Shown here: positions 25,052 through 33,921 of the stretch, piece after piece
Layout: every line of letters begins with the position of its first letter
How positions within the stretch are numbered: the stretch's first letter is position 1
Notes under the pieces: model-generated
What the model saw: the letters and a program-made list of their open reading frames with translations, nothing else
Told to the model about the DNA's origin: nothing
Database searches by the model: none
Origin: a bacterium
GTDB lineage: Bacteria > Sysuimicrobiota > Sysuimicrobiia > Sysuimicrobiales > Segetimicrobiaceae
Direction: 5' to 3'
Length of the DNA stretch: 37,339 nt
NCBI GenBank assembly: GCA_035308905.1
Contig: DATGFS010000051.1
Coordinates: 1-37,339 of the forward strand
Translations under genes and position numbers: made by a program

Positions 25052-25075
25052 GGCGAGCCCCCTAAGGAACGACCC

Positions 25076-25096
25076 GCCCGGGCATCACGCCCGGGC
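25076..25096 (-). other. Hairpin in the yebC leader
   Basis: GCCCGGGC-N5-GCCCGGGC forms an 8-bp GC-only stem between the promoter (25108-25136) and the yebC start. It would lie in the 5' UTR, perhaps as an mRNA stabiliser or attenuator. Confidence 0.45.
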
Positions 25097-25107
25097 CTGC
25101 TCCTACT

Positions 25108-25136
25108 ACTATACTGGGGCGGCCCCGGACCGGCAA
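25108..25136 (-). promoter_or_regulatory. Promoter of the yebC-ruv run
   Basis: TTGCCG (25136-25131) and TATAGT (25113-25108) are 17 bp apart on the minus strand. This is a strong housekeeping-type match. Confidence 0.7.
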
Positions 25137-25213
25137 GCGGGTCGGCGCGCAGGACACGCCGTGACCCAACGACGAACGTGGGCGCATGCGTCCGCAGACC
25201 GCGGCCCCACGAC

Positions 25214-27514
25214 ATGCCGCGCCATAACCTCCCCGCGCAGCTAACCAGTTTCATCGGCCGGGAGCGCGAGATCGCGGAGGTCCGGCGATTTCTTTCGACG
25301 ACCCGTCTGCTGACGCTCACCGGCGCGGGGGGCGCCGGCAAATCCCGCCTGGCGTTCCAAGTCGCGGCGGAGGCGCTCGACGACTTCGCCGACGGCGTGT
25401 GGACCGCGGAACTGGCGCCGATCGCCGACCCCACTCTCGTCGCCCAGGCCGTCGCGTCCGCGCTCGACGTGCCGGAGCAACCGGGGCGACCGTTGACCGA
25501 CACGCTCGCGGATTACCTGCGGTCGAGATCCCTGCTGCTCGTCCTGGACAACTGCGAACATCTGCGGACGGCGTGCGCGGCGCTCGCGACGGCGCTGCTG
25601 CAGGGGTCGCCGGGTCTACGTATCCTCGCGACGAGCCGGGTGCCGCTCACCGTGCCCGGCGAGGTGCTCTGGCGGGTGCCGTCGCTCTCCGTGCCGGAGG
25701 CACGTCCGCGGTCGCCCGACGAGATTCGTCACTACGAAGCGGTGCGGCTCTTCGTGGAGCGCGCACGCGCCGTGCAGCCCGCGTTTGCCCTCACCTCGGA
25801 TAACGCCCGCGCGGTCGCGGACGTGTGCCGCGAGCTCGACGGCATCCCGCTCGCGATCGAACTCGCCGCGGCGCGAACGCGGGTGCTGGCGGTCGGGCAG
25901 ATCGCGGAGCGCCTGCACGACCGGTTTCGGCTGCTCACCGGCGGGAGCCCGTCCGCCCTGCCCCGCCACCAAACGCTGCAGGCGACGATGGACTGGAGCT
26001 ACGGCCTCCTCGCGGCGCACGAACGGACTCTGCTGGGGCGGCTGTCGGTGTTTGCCGGGGGATGGTCGCTGGAGGCGGCGGAGGCAGTGTGCGCGGACGG
26101 CGGGCTCGAGCGGACCGAGGTCCTCGACGTACTGGCGCACCTGGTCGACAACTCGCTCGTCTTGGCGGATATGCCGCGCGACGAGACGCGGTACCGCCTC
26201 CTGGAAACAGTGCGACAGTACGCTCAGGCCCGGCTCGAGGACTCGGACGAGGCCGTAAGGGTCCGGCGGCGGCACCGCGACTGGTACCTCGGCCTGGCGG
26301 AACGAGCGGACGCGAGCGTGCGCGGTCCGGACGAAGAGACCTGGCTCGCGTTGGTGGAGACGGAACACGATAACCTTCGCGCGGCGATCGAGTGGACGAA
26401 GGCGCAGCGGGACGCGGAGGCGGAACTCCGGCTGGCCAGAGCGTTGGAATGGTTCTGGTATTTGCTCGGGCACTGGACGGAAGGCCGCGCACGGCTCGAA
26501 GAGGCGATCGAGAGAGGCGCGGCCGCGCCGCCCTCATACATGCCGAAGATTCTGGTAGGGGTAGTGCGTCTCGCGTACCGCATGGACGATCTCAGACGGG
26601 CCGAAGCGCTGTGCACACAAGGCTTGACACTGACGCGGCAACTCGACGACAAGTCCGGCACCGCGCAGTTTCTATTGTGGTCGGGGATTATCGCGGTCGC
26701 GGAAAATCGGCCCGCGGACGCTGTGCCGCGGGTGGAGGAAGCGCTGGCTGTGTGCCGGGCGATCGGAGACCGGTGGTGGGAACTGGAAGCGCTGGCGATG
26801 CTCGGCACCGTGGCGACGATGCGTGGCGACTATCCACGCGCCGGAGCGTGCCTCACGGAATGTCTCACCCTCAGCCGGGAAACCGGCAACGCCAACAACA
26901 CGTCCTACGCCCTTCGCGGCCTGGGTGTCCTCGCGGTGCGGCGAGGCGACGCAGCGGGCGCGCTTGTGCACTATACGGAATGTCTGGACCTGTGCCGGCG
27001 GGTCAGGACGCCGGGCATCATCGCCGAGTGCTTCGAAGGCCTGGCCCGAACCGCGGCACTCCGCCGTGAGCACGAACGGGCCGCGGTACTGTTCGGCGCC
27101 GCCGACGCGTTGTTCCAGAGTCTCGGAGGCCGCCTGCCGTTGTGGGCCGACGAGTCCGAACACGACCGGCACGTGGCCGCGGCCCGGAGCAAAATGGGCC
27201 CGGCGGCGTTTGCCGCAGCAGACGGTCGAGGCCGGGCCATGACCGTCGACCAAGCACTCGAGTACGCGCTACCGCCGGCGCCGCCGGGGCGGACCCCCCG
27301 CGATGCCGAGGCGGAGACGCTGACGGCCCGGGAACGAGAAGTCGCATCCCTCGTCGCGCAGGGACTGACGAACCGCCAAGTAGCCGCCAGGCTCGTCGTT
27401 ACCGAGCGCACCGCCGAAACCCACGTGCAGAATATCCTCAACAAGCTCGGCTTCACCTCCCGCGCACAGATTGCCGCCTGGGCGGTCGCGCAGGGGCTGC
27501 TCCCCACCGCCTGA
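25214..27514 (+). CDS. STAND-type ATPase regulator with TPRs and LuxR domain
   Basis: This 766-residue protein starts LPAQLTSFIGRE, then has an NB-ARC-like ATPase with Walker A GAGGAGKS (37-44) and Walker B LLLVLDNCEHL. The helical middle (about 330-660) has TPR-like repeats. A LuxR-type helix-turn-helix ends it (about 700-760, LTAREREVASLVAQGLTNRQ). Such proteins sense a ligand through the repeats and activate transcription. The ATG at 25214 gives the family start; a GTG at 25178 is in frame. Its targets may be the three plus-strand genes downstream, but no binding site is visible. Confidence 0.9.
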   Translation: MPRHNLPAQLTSFIGREREIAEVRRFLSTTRLLTLTGAGGAGKSRLAFQVAAEALDDFADGVWTAELAPIADPTLVAQAVASALDVPEQPGRPLTDTLADYLRSRSLLLVLDNCEHLRTACAALATALLQGSPGLRILATSRVPLTVPGEVLWRVPSLSVPEARPRSPDEIRHYEAVRLFVERARAVQPAFALTSDNARAVADVCRELDGIPLAIELAAARTRVLAVGQIAERLHDRFRLLTGGSPSALPRHQTLQATMDWSYGLLAAHERTLLGRLSVFAGGWSLEAAEAVCADGGLERTEVLDVLAHLVDNSLVLADMPRDETRYRLLETVRQYAQARLEDSDEAVRVRRRHRDWYLGLAERADASVRGPDEETWLALVETEHDNLRAAIEWTKAQRDAEAELRLARALEWFWYLLGHWTEGRARLEEAIERGAAAPPSYMPKILVGVVRLAYRMDDLRRAEALCTQGLTLTRQLDDKSGTAQFLLWSGIIAVAENRPADAVPRVEEALAVCRAIGDRWWELEALAMLGTVATMRGDYPRAGACLTECLTLSRETGNANNTSYALRGLGVLAVRRGDAAGALVHYTECLDLCRRVRTPGIIAECFEGLARTAALRREHERAAVLFGAADALFQSLGGRLPLWADESEHDRHVAAARSKMGPAAFAAADGRGRAMTVDQALEYALPPAPPGRTPRDAEAETLTAREREVASLVAQGLTNRQVAARLVVTERTAETHVQNILNKLGFTSRAQIAAWAVAQGLLPTA

Positions 27515-27638
27515 TCGGTACGGAGCGGCGTTCGCTCGCCAAAGATACGTACCGGATACGGGCTTTCCTCGATGATGGCCGCGCCGTCCCTTCCTATAGT
27601 GGGACACAAGCTCACAGACGACGAGGAGGGATGCGGCG

Positions 27639-27914
27639 ATGCCGAGGTTTGTCGTCGAACGCGAGATCGCGGGGGCCGGCGATCTCTCGGCCCAGGATCT
27701 GCGGGCAATCTCGCAGCGGTCGTGCAGCGTGCTCAACGAAATGGGGCCCCAGATTCAGTGGGTGCAGAGCTATGTCACCGGCGACAAGATCTACTGCGTG
27801 TACCTCGCGCCGAACGAGGCGATGGTCCGCGAGCACGCCCGGAAAGGCGGGTTCCCGGCCAACCGCGTGGCGGAGGTGCGGACTGTTATCGATCCGACGA
27901 CCGCAGAAGCGTAG
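27639..27914 (+). CDS. DUF4242 (SCO4226-like) small protein
   Basis: This 91-residue protein has a ferredoxin-like fold pattern with FVVEREIAGAGDLSAQDL, QWVQSYVTGDKIYCVYLAPNEAMVREHA and a C-terminal TVIDP, as in DUF4242. One member, SCO4226, binds nickel. AGGAGGGATG precedes the ATG, and a TATAGT lies at 27595-27600, so it may have its own promoter. Confidence 0.85.
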   Translation: MPRFVVEREIAGAGDLSAQDLRAISQRSCSVLNEMGPQIQWVQSYVTGDKIYCVYLAPNEAMVREHARKGGFPANRVAEVRTVIDPTTAEA

Positions 27915-27975
27915 GCGGGCCGGACCCGATCGACGGCGGCGCGCCGGCGGCTCTAATCGAAGAGAGGAGCGACTG

Positions 27976-28560
27976 ATGCGAACGCAAGCGCTGAGAATGC
28001 TCGTGCTGAGCGTGGCGGTCGTTCTGGTGTGGAGCGCCGGCCTACCGGCGTTCACCGCCGAGCCCAAGCTCAACCAAGACGTGATCAGGAAACTTTCGGC
28101 CGCCCGGCTGGCGACCGCCAAGTACTCGACCGATCTCGCCCAGGCGAAGGCCGACGGCTACACGATCATCACACCGATGATTCCGAATATGGGCTACCAC
28201 TTTCTGAACCCCAAGATCGCCGGGTTTGACGTCACGAAGCCCCCGATCCTCGTCTATGTGCGCAGGGGCGACGCCTGGCAACTCGTCGCGATCGAGTGGG
28301 TCTTCCCCAAGAAGCCGGCCGTACCGCCGCTCCAAGGCGCCACGTACGGTTCCTTCGGCGCCGCGTGCCACTACGCCGACGGGTCCTTCCTGCCCTCGTT
28401 TTCCGAGGCGATGTGCGCGAAGAAGCACCCGCAAACCGGTGCGGCCTTCGGCTTCTGGCACCCGCCGCTGGTGACGTTCCACGTCTGGCTCTGGTACCCG
28501 AATCCGAATGGGGTGTTCGGCGAGTACAATCCGCTGCTCACCCCGTTCAACAATGACTGA
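27976..28560 (+). CDS. Secreted protein of unknown function (GYHFLNP family)
   Basis: This 194-residue protein has a signal peptide (1-28, ending TAE). Its motifs are NMGYHFLNPKI, PPILVYVRRGDAWQLVAIEWVFP and FHVWLWYPNPNGVFGEYNP. I recall relatives with GYHYxNP and HVWLWxxNPxGMF in many bacteria, all uncharacterised. Two Cys (ACHYADG, AMCAKKH) could form a disulfide. AGAGGAGC precedes the ATG. Its end overlaps the cupredoxin gene by 8 nt, so the two are probably made together. Confidence 0.75.
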   Translation: MRTQALRMLVLSVAVVLVWSAGLPAFTAEPKLNQDVIRKLSAARLATAKYSTDLAQAKADGYTIITPMIPNMGYHFLNPKIAGFDVTKPPILVYVRRGDAWQLVAIEWVFPKKPAVPPLQGATYGSFGAACHYADGSFLPSFSEAMCAKKHPQTGAAFGFWHPPLVTFHVWLWYPNPNGVFGEYNPLLTPFNND

Positions 28561-28996
28561 CGCGAGGCGGGGAGGGCGCCGACGCCCTCCCTTCTCTCCC
28601 GCACGGCGCATTGCTTGGCCGCTTGTCCTCGGCGCCCTGCTGCTGCCCGTCCCGGTGGGCGGGGCGCAGCCGGCCGTCGTCAGCGTCACGATGCGGGAGT
28701 TCATGTTCCAACCGACCACCATCCGGCTCGCCGCGGGCCAACCCGTGCGGCTCGTCCTCCTGAACCGGGGGCAGCTCGCCCACCAGTTCGAGACAGCCTA
28801 CCTTCACGCGGTCCCCGTGCGGGTCGCGGGCGACGTGCTGTCCGTCGAGGCCGCCGGGCTCGACGTCACGCGCCTCAACCCGGACGGAACAGCGCGGCTG
28901 GAATTCATCCCCCAGCACCGGGGCCGCTACGTGTTTGCCTGCACGATCGAGGGACACCGGGAGGCCGGGATGACCGGCGCGCTGGACGTGCGATGA
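28553..28996 (+). CDS. Secreted cupredoxin with complete type 1 copper site
   Basis: This 147-residue protein has an Arg-rich N-terminus and a signal or anchor segment (about 20-38). A single cupredoxin domain follows. EFMFQPTTIRLAAGQPVRLVLLN leads to the ligands H77 (AHQFE), C130, H135 and M140 (CTIEGHREAGM). It looks like an electron carrier or copper carrier outside the cytoplasm, of the plastocyanin or sulfocyanin-like class. Unlike the product at 4167-4709 it keeps the axial Met. Confidence 0.8.
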   Translation: MTDARRGGRRRPPFSPARRIAWPLVLGALLLPVPVGGAQPAVVSVTMREFMFQPTTIRLAAGQPVRLVLLNRGQLAHQFETAYLHAVPVRVAGDVLSVEAAGLDVTRLNPDGTARLEFIPQHRGRYVFACTIEGHREAGMTGALDVR

Positions 28997-29042
28997 CCGG
29001 GGCGGCGCAGGGACGATCGGTTCGCGAGGGTGGCCGCGGGCC

Positions 29043-31550
29043 TTACTTGATGTGCACGGACACCGTGGCGGTGCCGGATGTCGCGACGCCGTCCGGACCG
29101 GCCGTCGCGGCCGCGGTGATCACGAGCGTTCCGCCGGACGGACGCAGCCACGGGTTGACCTGATAGGAGAACGTGCCCGACTGATCGGTCCGGATGTAGA
29201 CGTCCGCGGCCTGCACCTTGAGCGCGCCGCTCTCGCTCGTCACCGTGATGTGCACGAGCGTCCCCGGCGGCGAGGCGCCGGTAATCGTCAGCGGCAGCTC
29301 GACGTCGCTGCCGTGACGCGGCGCCGTAATCACCACCGGCAGCGTGGCATGGTCGCGGCCGGCGGACGGGATCGTTTGGGGAGGGCCGCCCGGCGCTCCG
29401 GTCACGACCGCGGGAACGGCGGGCACAGGCGCCGGTGCCCCCGCCGACGCAGGCGAGCCTGAAGGCCCGGGCGGCACGGGCGAACCTGAAGGCCCGGGCG
29501 GCGCCGCCGGTTGGTCCGGCGACGGCGTCACCGGCGCGGCGCCGCCTTCGGGCTGCGTACCGCGGATGAACACCTCCGGACGATTGGTGCAGCCCGCGGC
29601 CGATGTGTCCGTGGCGCAGACCGTCGCCTGCACGACGCCGTCGGGCGACGTCCAGTCGTCCTTGCCGATCAGCGGCAGGATCTGCTTCATGAACGCCGCC
29701 CACGTCCGCGCGGGGAGACTGCCGCCCGTGACCTTGTTCATCGGCGAATCGTCGTCGTTGCCCACCCAGACCCCGGCGACGATCGAGGGCGTAAACCCGA
29801 TGAACCAGGCGTTGCGGTAATCGTCCGCGGTGCCGGTCTTGCCGGCCTCGGGAATGCCGATCTGGGCCGCGGTGCCGGTGCCGCGCTGGACCACGCCCTT
29901 CAGCAAGTCGGTCATTACGTAGGCGACCTCGGGGCTCAGCACGACGTGCCGGTCGGCGACGTGCTCCTCGAGCACCTTCCCGTGGTAGTCCGTCACGCGC
30001 GTGACGGCGACCGGCGCCGCGCGCACGCCGCCGTTCGCGAACACGCCGTAGGCCGAGGCCAGCTCGAGCAGCGTCACGTCCGAGGAGCCGAGCGTCAGAG
30101 AGAGGTTTGCCTGCAGCGGACTGTCGATGCCCATCCGATGCGCCAGGTCGACGATCGCGCGCGGGCCCACTTCCTCCTCGAGCCGGATCGACGCGACGTT
30201 GATCGAGTTCTCGAGCGCGTAGCGCGCCGTGATGGAGCCGTGCCACTTCTTGTCGTAGTTTTCCGGCTTCCAGACGCTGCCGTCCGGCATCGGAAACTCG
30301 ATCGGCGCATCGAGCAGCATCCGCGTCGGCGGAATGCCGCGCATCACGGCGACGGTGTAGGTGAACGGCTTGAACGCCGACCCCGGCTGCCGGTGCGCCT
30401 GCCACGCGCGGTTGAACTGACTGGTTCGGAAGTCATATCCGCCGATCATCGCCCGCACGTACCCGGTCCGCGGGTCGATCGCGACCATCGCGCCCTGCTG
30501 CGCCTGGAGATGATCGCGCTTCGCCTCGTCGATCGCGCGGCGGACCGCCTGCTCCGCGGCCGCCTGCATATGGAGATCGAGCGTGGTATAAACGCGCAGC
30601 CCGCCCTTGTAGAGCATCTCCTCGCCGTAGCGCTGGAGGAGACCCGGCAGAATGTAGCTCACGAAGTACGGCGCGCGAATGCCGACAAGCCCGGCGTTGG
30701 ATTTCGCGGCGAGGTGCAGCGCGGCGTGCTCCGCCGCGCGCATCTGCGTCGGGGTGATGTCCCCCTGCTCCGTCATCCTCACCAATACCTCGCCCATCCG
30801 GGTGCGGGCGCGGTCGAGGTGCTCGTAGGGCGAATAGTAGGACGGGGCGCGGATGAGGCCCGCCAGCATCGCGCTTTCCGGCAGCGAGAGCGCGTCGGCG
30901 GGCTTCCCGAAGTACACCTCCGCGGCCGTCTCGACGCCGTAGGCGCCCTGGCCGAAGTACACCTGGTTGAGGTAGCGCTCCAGGATCTCGTCCTTGGTGA
31001 GCCGCCGCTCGATCTGCACGGCGAGCAGGATCTCCGCGATCTTGCGGGTGAGCGACTTCTCGCTCGTGAGGAACATGTTGCGGGCCAGCTGCTGCGTGAT
31101 CGTGCTGCCGCCCTCGGCGTACCCGCGGTCGTGAAGGTTGCGTAGACCCGCCCGGACCACGCCGCGCAGCGAGAAGCCGCGGTGCCGGTAGAAGTCCGCG
31201 TCTTCCGTGTCGATGACGGCGCGCTGGAAGTTGTTCGCGACGTGTGACAGCGGGATGCTGTCGCGGTTCTCGCGGTACAGGCTGGCGATGATCTGCCCGT
31301 CCGACGAGTAGATCCGGGTGGCTTCGCTCGGCAGATCGTAGAGGGCGTCGACCGACGGAAGGTGCGTGCTGATCGCGGCCGCCGCGCCGAAAAGCAGCCC
31401 GGCGCCGACGAGGACGACGGCGGTGCCGGCAAGAGCCAGGGTGAGCGCGGCCTGACGGACGATCCGCCACTGCCGCGGCGTCAGGCGCCACCCCCGCGCG
31501 TGCGCGGCGGTGGATCGCCGGACCGAATTCGGCCCTCGCGGTCTCCCCAT
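29043..31550 (-). CDS. Class A penicillin-binding protein (PBP1A type)
   Basis: This 835-residue bifunctional wall synthase has a membrane anchor (about 35-60). The GT51 glycosyltransferase domain has E116 in DTEDADFY and EGGSTITQQLARNMF. The transpeptidase has S391-x-x-K394 (QPGSAFKPF), SIN (in ENSINVAS) and K571-T-G. After about residue 665 comes a Pro/Gly/Ser linker with a short repeat, then a beta-rich module of about 110 residues (ITAPRHGSDVELPLTITG). The extra C-terminal part looks like an Ig-like domain that may bind wall or envelope partners. It faces the cupredoxin gene tail to tail. Confidence 0.93.
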   Translation of the reverse strand: MGRPRGPNSVRRSTAAHARGWRLTPRQWRIVRQAALTLALAGTAVVLVGAGLLFGAAAAISTHLPSVDALYDLPSEATRIYSSDGQIIASLYRENRDSIPLSHVANNFQRAVIDTEDADFYRHRGFSLRGVVRAGLRNLHDRGYAEGGSTITQQLARNMFLTSEKSLTRKIAEILLAVQIERRLTKDEILERYLNQVYFGQGAYGVETAAEVYFGKPADALSLPESAMLAGLIRAPSYYSPYEHLDRARTRMGEVLVRMTEQGDITPTQMRAAEHAALHLAAKSNAGLVGIRAPYFVSYILPGLLQRYGEEMLYKGGLRVYTTLDLHMQAAAEQAVRRAIDEAKRDHLQAQQGAMVAIDPRTGYVRAMIGGYDFRTSQFNRAWQAHRQPGSAFKPFTYTVAVMRGIPPTRMLLDAPIEFPMPDGSVWKPENYDKKWHGSITARYALENSINVASIRLEEEVGPRAIVDLAHRMGIDSPLQANLSLTLGSSDVTLLELASAYGVFANGGVRAAPVAVTRVTDYHGKVLEEHVADRHVVLSPEVAYVMTDLLKGVVQRGTGTAAQIGIPEAGKTGTADDYRNAWFIGFTPSIVAGVWVGNDDDSPMNKVTGGSLPARTWAAFMKQILPLIGKDDWTSPDGVVQATVCATDTSAAGCTNRPEVFIRGTQPEGGAAPVTPSPDQPAAPPGPSGSPVPPGPSGSPASAGAPAPVPAVPAVVTGAPGGPPQTIPSAGRDHATLPVVITAPRHGSDVELPLTITGASPPGTLVHITVTSESGALKVQAADVYIRTDQSGTFSYQVNPWLRPSGGTLVITAAATAGPDGVATSGTATVSVHIK
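29452..29505 (-). repeat. Two 27-bp tandem repeats in the PBP linker
   Basis: Two near-identical 27-bp units encode a repeated PPGPSGSP in the linker before the C-terminal module. It is coding, in frame and probably variable in copy number among relatives. Confidence 0.7.
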
Positions 31551-31671
31551 CAGCGGCCTCTCTTTGCGTCGATGCTGTCGGCTGCGATTGGTACAACGGT
31601 GGCCCGGAAGGCGATCCCTCCCGGGCCGAGCCAGACGCCGCTCGTCATCCGACCTTCAATGAATATACCCC

Positions 31672-31700
31672 ACTATACCTTCTCGGGGACGACCGGGCAA
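31672..31700 (-). promoter_or_regulatory. Promoter of the class A PBP gene
   Basis: TTGCCC (31700-31695) and TATAGT (31677-31672) are 17 bp apart on the minus strand, nearly identical to the yebC promoter. The leader to the ATG at 31550 would be about 115 nt. Confidence 0.65.
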
Positions 31701-31742
31701 CTGCCCGCCGCCGCCCGCGATTGTGAACGTCCGGCCGGCGCG

Positions 31743-31771
31743 TTGACGCTCCGGGGGGCCGATGCTACGAT
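31743..31771 (+). promoter_or_regulatory. Promoter of fdhD, leaderless type
   Basis: TTGACG (31743-31748) and TACGAT (31766-31771) are 17 bp apart. The ATG at 31781 follows the -10 box by 9 nt, so the transcript would begin at or next to the start codon. Confidence 0.65.
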
Positions 31772-31780
31772 GAGCGCGCG

Positions 31781-32734
31781 ATGACGTCCTCTGCCGACGG
31801 AACGCCCGAGGCCGCCCCCCCAGCCGGCGGACCGGCCGCCGGCGACCACGAAATCAAGGCCGCCCGGACCAGCACGACCCGCCGCCGGGTGATCCAGGCC
31901 CGCGAGGACTCCGCGCAGACCCGCACCGACGTGCTGGCGGTGGAAGAGCCCCTCGAGATCCGTCTCTATCCCCCGGACGGCGGACCCTTCACCCGGATCT
32001 CGGTTACGATGCGTACGCCGGGGCACGACTTCGAGCTCGCCGCCGGATTCCTGTACACGGAGGGCGTGCTGCGGACGCCCGACGACGTCCGCACCATCAG
32101 CTACTGCACCGATCCATCCCTCGACGGAAGCCAGCAGTACAACATCGTCAACGTGGCGCTGCGCCCGGACGCGGCGTACGATCCCGAGCGGCTCCGCCGC
32201 AACTTCTACACCACGTCGAGTTGCGGCGTCTGCGGCAAGGCCTCGATCGAGGCGATTCACGTGCGCGGCATCGGCGCCGTGACCGGCGACGGCCTCACGA
32301 TCGACGACGAGATCCTGGCCCGGCTCGGAGACGCCCTGCGGGAGGCGCAGACGCTGTTCGCCAAGACGGGCGGCCTCCACGCGGCGGGCTTGTTCGACCG
32401 GAACGGCCGCCTGCTCGTCCTGCGGGAGGACGTCGGCCGGCACAACGCGGTGGACAAGGTGGTGGGGCATGCGTTCCTGGCACGGCGGCTGCCGCTCCGG
32501 GCGCACATCGTCATGGTGAGCGGCCGGGCCAGTTTCGAGATCGTCCAGAAGGCCGCGGCCGCCGGGGTTCCCATCGTCGCGGCCGTCTCCGCGCCCTCGA
32601 GTCTCGCCTGCGATACGGCCGACGCGTTCGGGATGACGCTGCTCGGCTTCGTCCGCGGTCCGCGGTTCACCGTGTACACCGGCGCGCAGCGCGTCCGCCT
32701 CCGCGGACGCGCCTCCGCCGCCGACACGGAATAG
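31781..32734 (+). CDS. fdhD: Formate dehydrogenase sulfurtransferase FdhD
   Basis: This 317-residue protein has the sulfur-relay cysteines C148 and C151 (SSCGVCGK) on a flexible loop. Other landmarks are EEPLEIRL, RTPGHDFELAAGFLYTEG, GGLHAAGLFD, REDVGRHNAVDKV and VSGRASFEIVQKA. FdhD passes sulfur from IscS to the bis-MGD cofactor of formate dehydrogenase-type enzymes. A molybdo- or tungsto-enzyme must therefore be encoded elsewhere. The first 40 residues are a low-complexity extension. Confidence 0.95.
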   Translation: MTSSADGTPEAAPPAGGPAAGDHEIKAARTSTTRRRVIQAREDSAQTRTDVLAVEEPLEIRLYPPDGGPFTRISVTMRTPGHDFELAAGFLYTEGVLRTPDDVRTISYCTDPSLDGSQQYNIVNVALRPDAAYDPERLRRNFYTTSSCGVCGKASIEAIHVRGIGAVTGDGLTIDDEILARLGDALREAQTLFAKTGGLHAAGLFDRNGRLLVLREDVGRHNAVDKVVGHAFLARRLPLRAHIVMVSGRASFEIVQKAAAAGVPIVAAVSAPSSLACDTADAFGMTLLGFVRGPRFTVYTGAQRVRLRGRASAADTE

Positions 32735-32746
32735 CGTTCGGCCGTC

Positions 32747-33763
32747 TCACAACCCGAGCATCGCCGCCAGCCGCATCAAGCCCCACCCGAGCCCGAAGCA
32801 CGCGGGCAGCGTCAGCACCCATGCGGTCACGATGTTTCTGGCCACGCTCCACCGCACCCAGCGCATGCCTTTGGACGCCCCGACGCCCAGGATCGCCCCG
32901 TTGATCGCGTGCGTCGTGCTGATCGGGATGCCGAGCCGCGTGGCGATTTCGATCGTGGTCGCCGCCGCCGTCTCGGCGGCGAACCCGTCGATGGGATGCA
33001 GCTTGGTGAGCCGGAATCCCATCGTCTTGACGATGCGCCAGCCGCCGGCCGCCGTGCCCGCGCCCATGGCGCACGCGCAGACCACCATCACCCACACCGG
33101 AACGTAGAACGCGGGGCCGAGCGCGCCGTACGCGAAGAGCGCGAGCGCCATGATCCCCATCGTCTTCTGCCCGTCGTTGCCGCCGTGGCTGAACGCCATG
33201 TACATCGACGACAAGAGCTGCAGCCGGCCGAATACCCGCGTGACGCGCGCCGGCGGGTTGCGATAGAACAGCCAGTACAATCCGACGATGATGGCGCCGG
33301 CGGCGAGCAGCGCGATGAGGGGCGAGTAGCCGATCCCGATGCCCACCTTCACGACGCCGGACACCAGGACCGCTTTGAAGCCGCCGGTGGCCACGCCGGC
33401 GCCGAGGACGCCGAACAGCAGCGCGTGGCTCGAGCTCGTCGGCATGCCGAGGTACCAGGTGAAGAAGTCCCAGCCGATGCCGGCGACCAACCCGGCCGCG
33501 ATCGTGGTCTGGGTGACGACGTGCGGGTCGACGAGGCCCTTGCCGACGGTCGTCGCCACGGCCGTGCCGGTCACGGCGCCGGCGAAATTGAGGACACCCG
33601 CCATGACGACCGCCTGGGCGGGCCGCAGAACCCGCGTGGCCACCGCGGTCGCAATCGCGTTCGCGGCGTCGTGGAAGCCGTTCACGAACTCGAAGACGAG
33701 ACCGAGCGCGAGCACCGACGCCAGCAGCACGAAATGTGTGTTCACGTCGCGTACCGGTTGCAT
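32747..33763 (-). CDS. pit: Pit family inorganic phosphate transporter
   Basis: This 338-residue membrane protein has two inverted repeats of the PiT family. GFHDAANAIATAVATR lies in the first half, with GMPTSSSHALLFG after it. FSHGGNDGQKTMGIMALAL and GIPISTTHAINGAILGVG lie in the second. It brings in phosphate, often as a metal-phosphate complex, using ion coupling. The ATG at 33763 gives a normal length; an in-frame GTG at 33745 is possible. It ends 12 nt from fdhD, tail to tail. Confidence 0.93.
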   Translation of the reverse strand: MQPVRDVNTHFVLLASVLALGLVFEFVNGFHDAANAIATAVATRVLRPAQAVVMAGVLNFAGAVTGTAVATTVGKGLVDPHVVTQTTIAAGLVAGIGWDFFTWYLGMPTSSSHALLFGVLGAGVATGGFKAVLVSGVVKVGIGIGYSPLIALLAAGAIIVGLYWLFYRNPPARVTRVFGRLQLLSSMYMAFSHGGNDGQKTMGIMALALFAYGALGPAFYVPVWVMVVCACAMGAGTAAGGWRIVKTMGFRLTKLHPIDGFAAETAAATTIEIATRLGIPISTTHAINGAILGVGASKGMRWVRWSVARNIVTAWVLTLPACFGLGWGLMRLAAMLGL

Positions 33764-33921
33764 CCGGTCGCGCGCGATCCCTCCGCGCCCGGGACCGCCT
33801 TCGCCGGCGGGGCGGCCGGTCCGGGGATACGGGACCTCCCGGCGCAAAAAAGGAGTATACAGTTAATGGTTCAATATTCCGTAACCACGCGTCCGGCCAC
33901 CGCGGCCGTCGCGGGAGCGCA

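Noticed and set aside
29452-29505. Tandem repeats as a CRISPR-like array
   Set aside because: Only two adjoining 27-bp units with no spacers, in frame within the PBP coding region.
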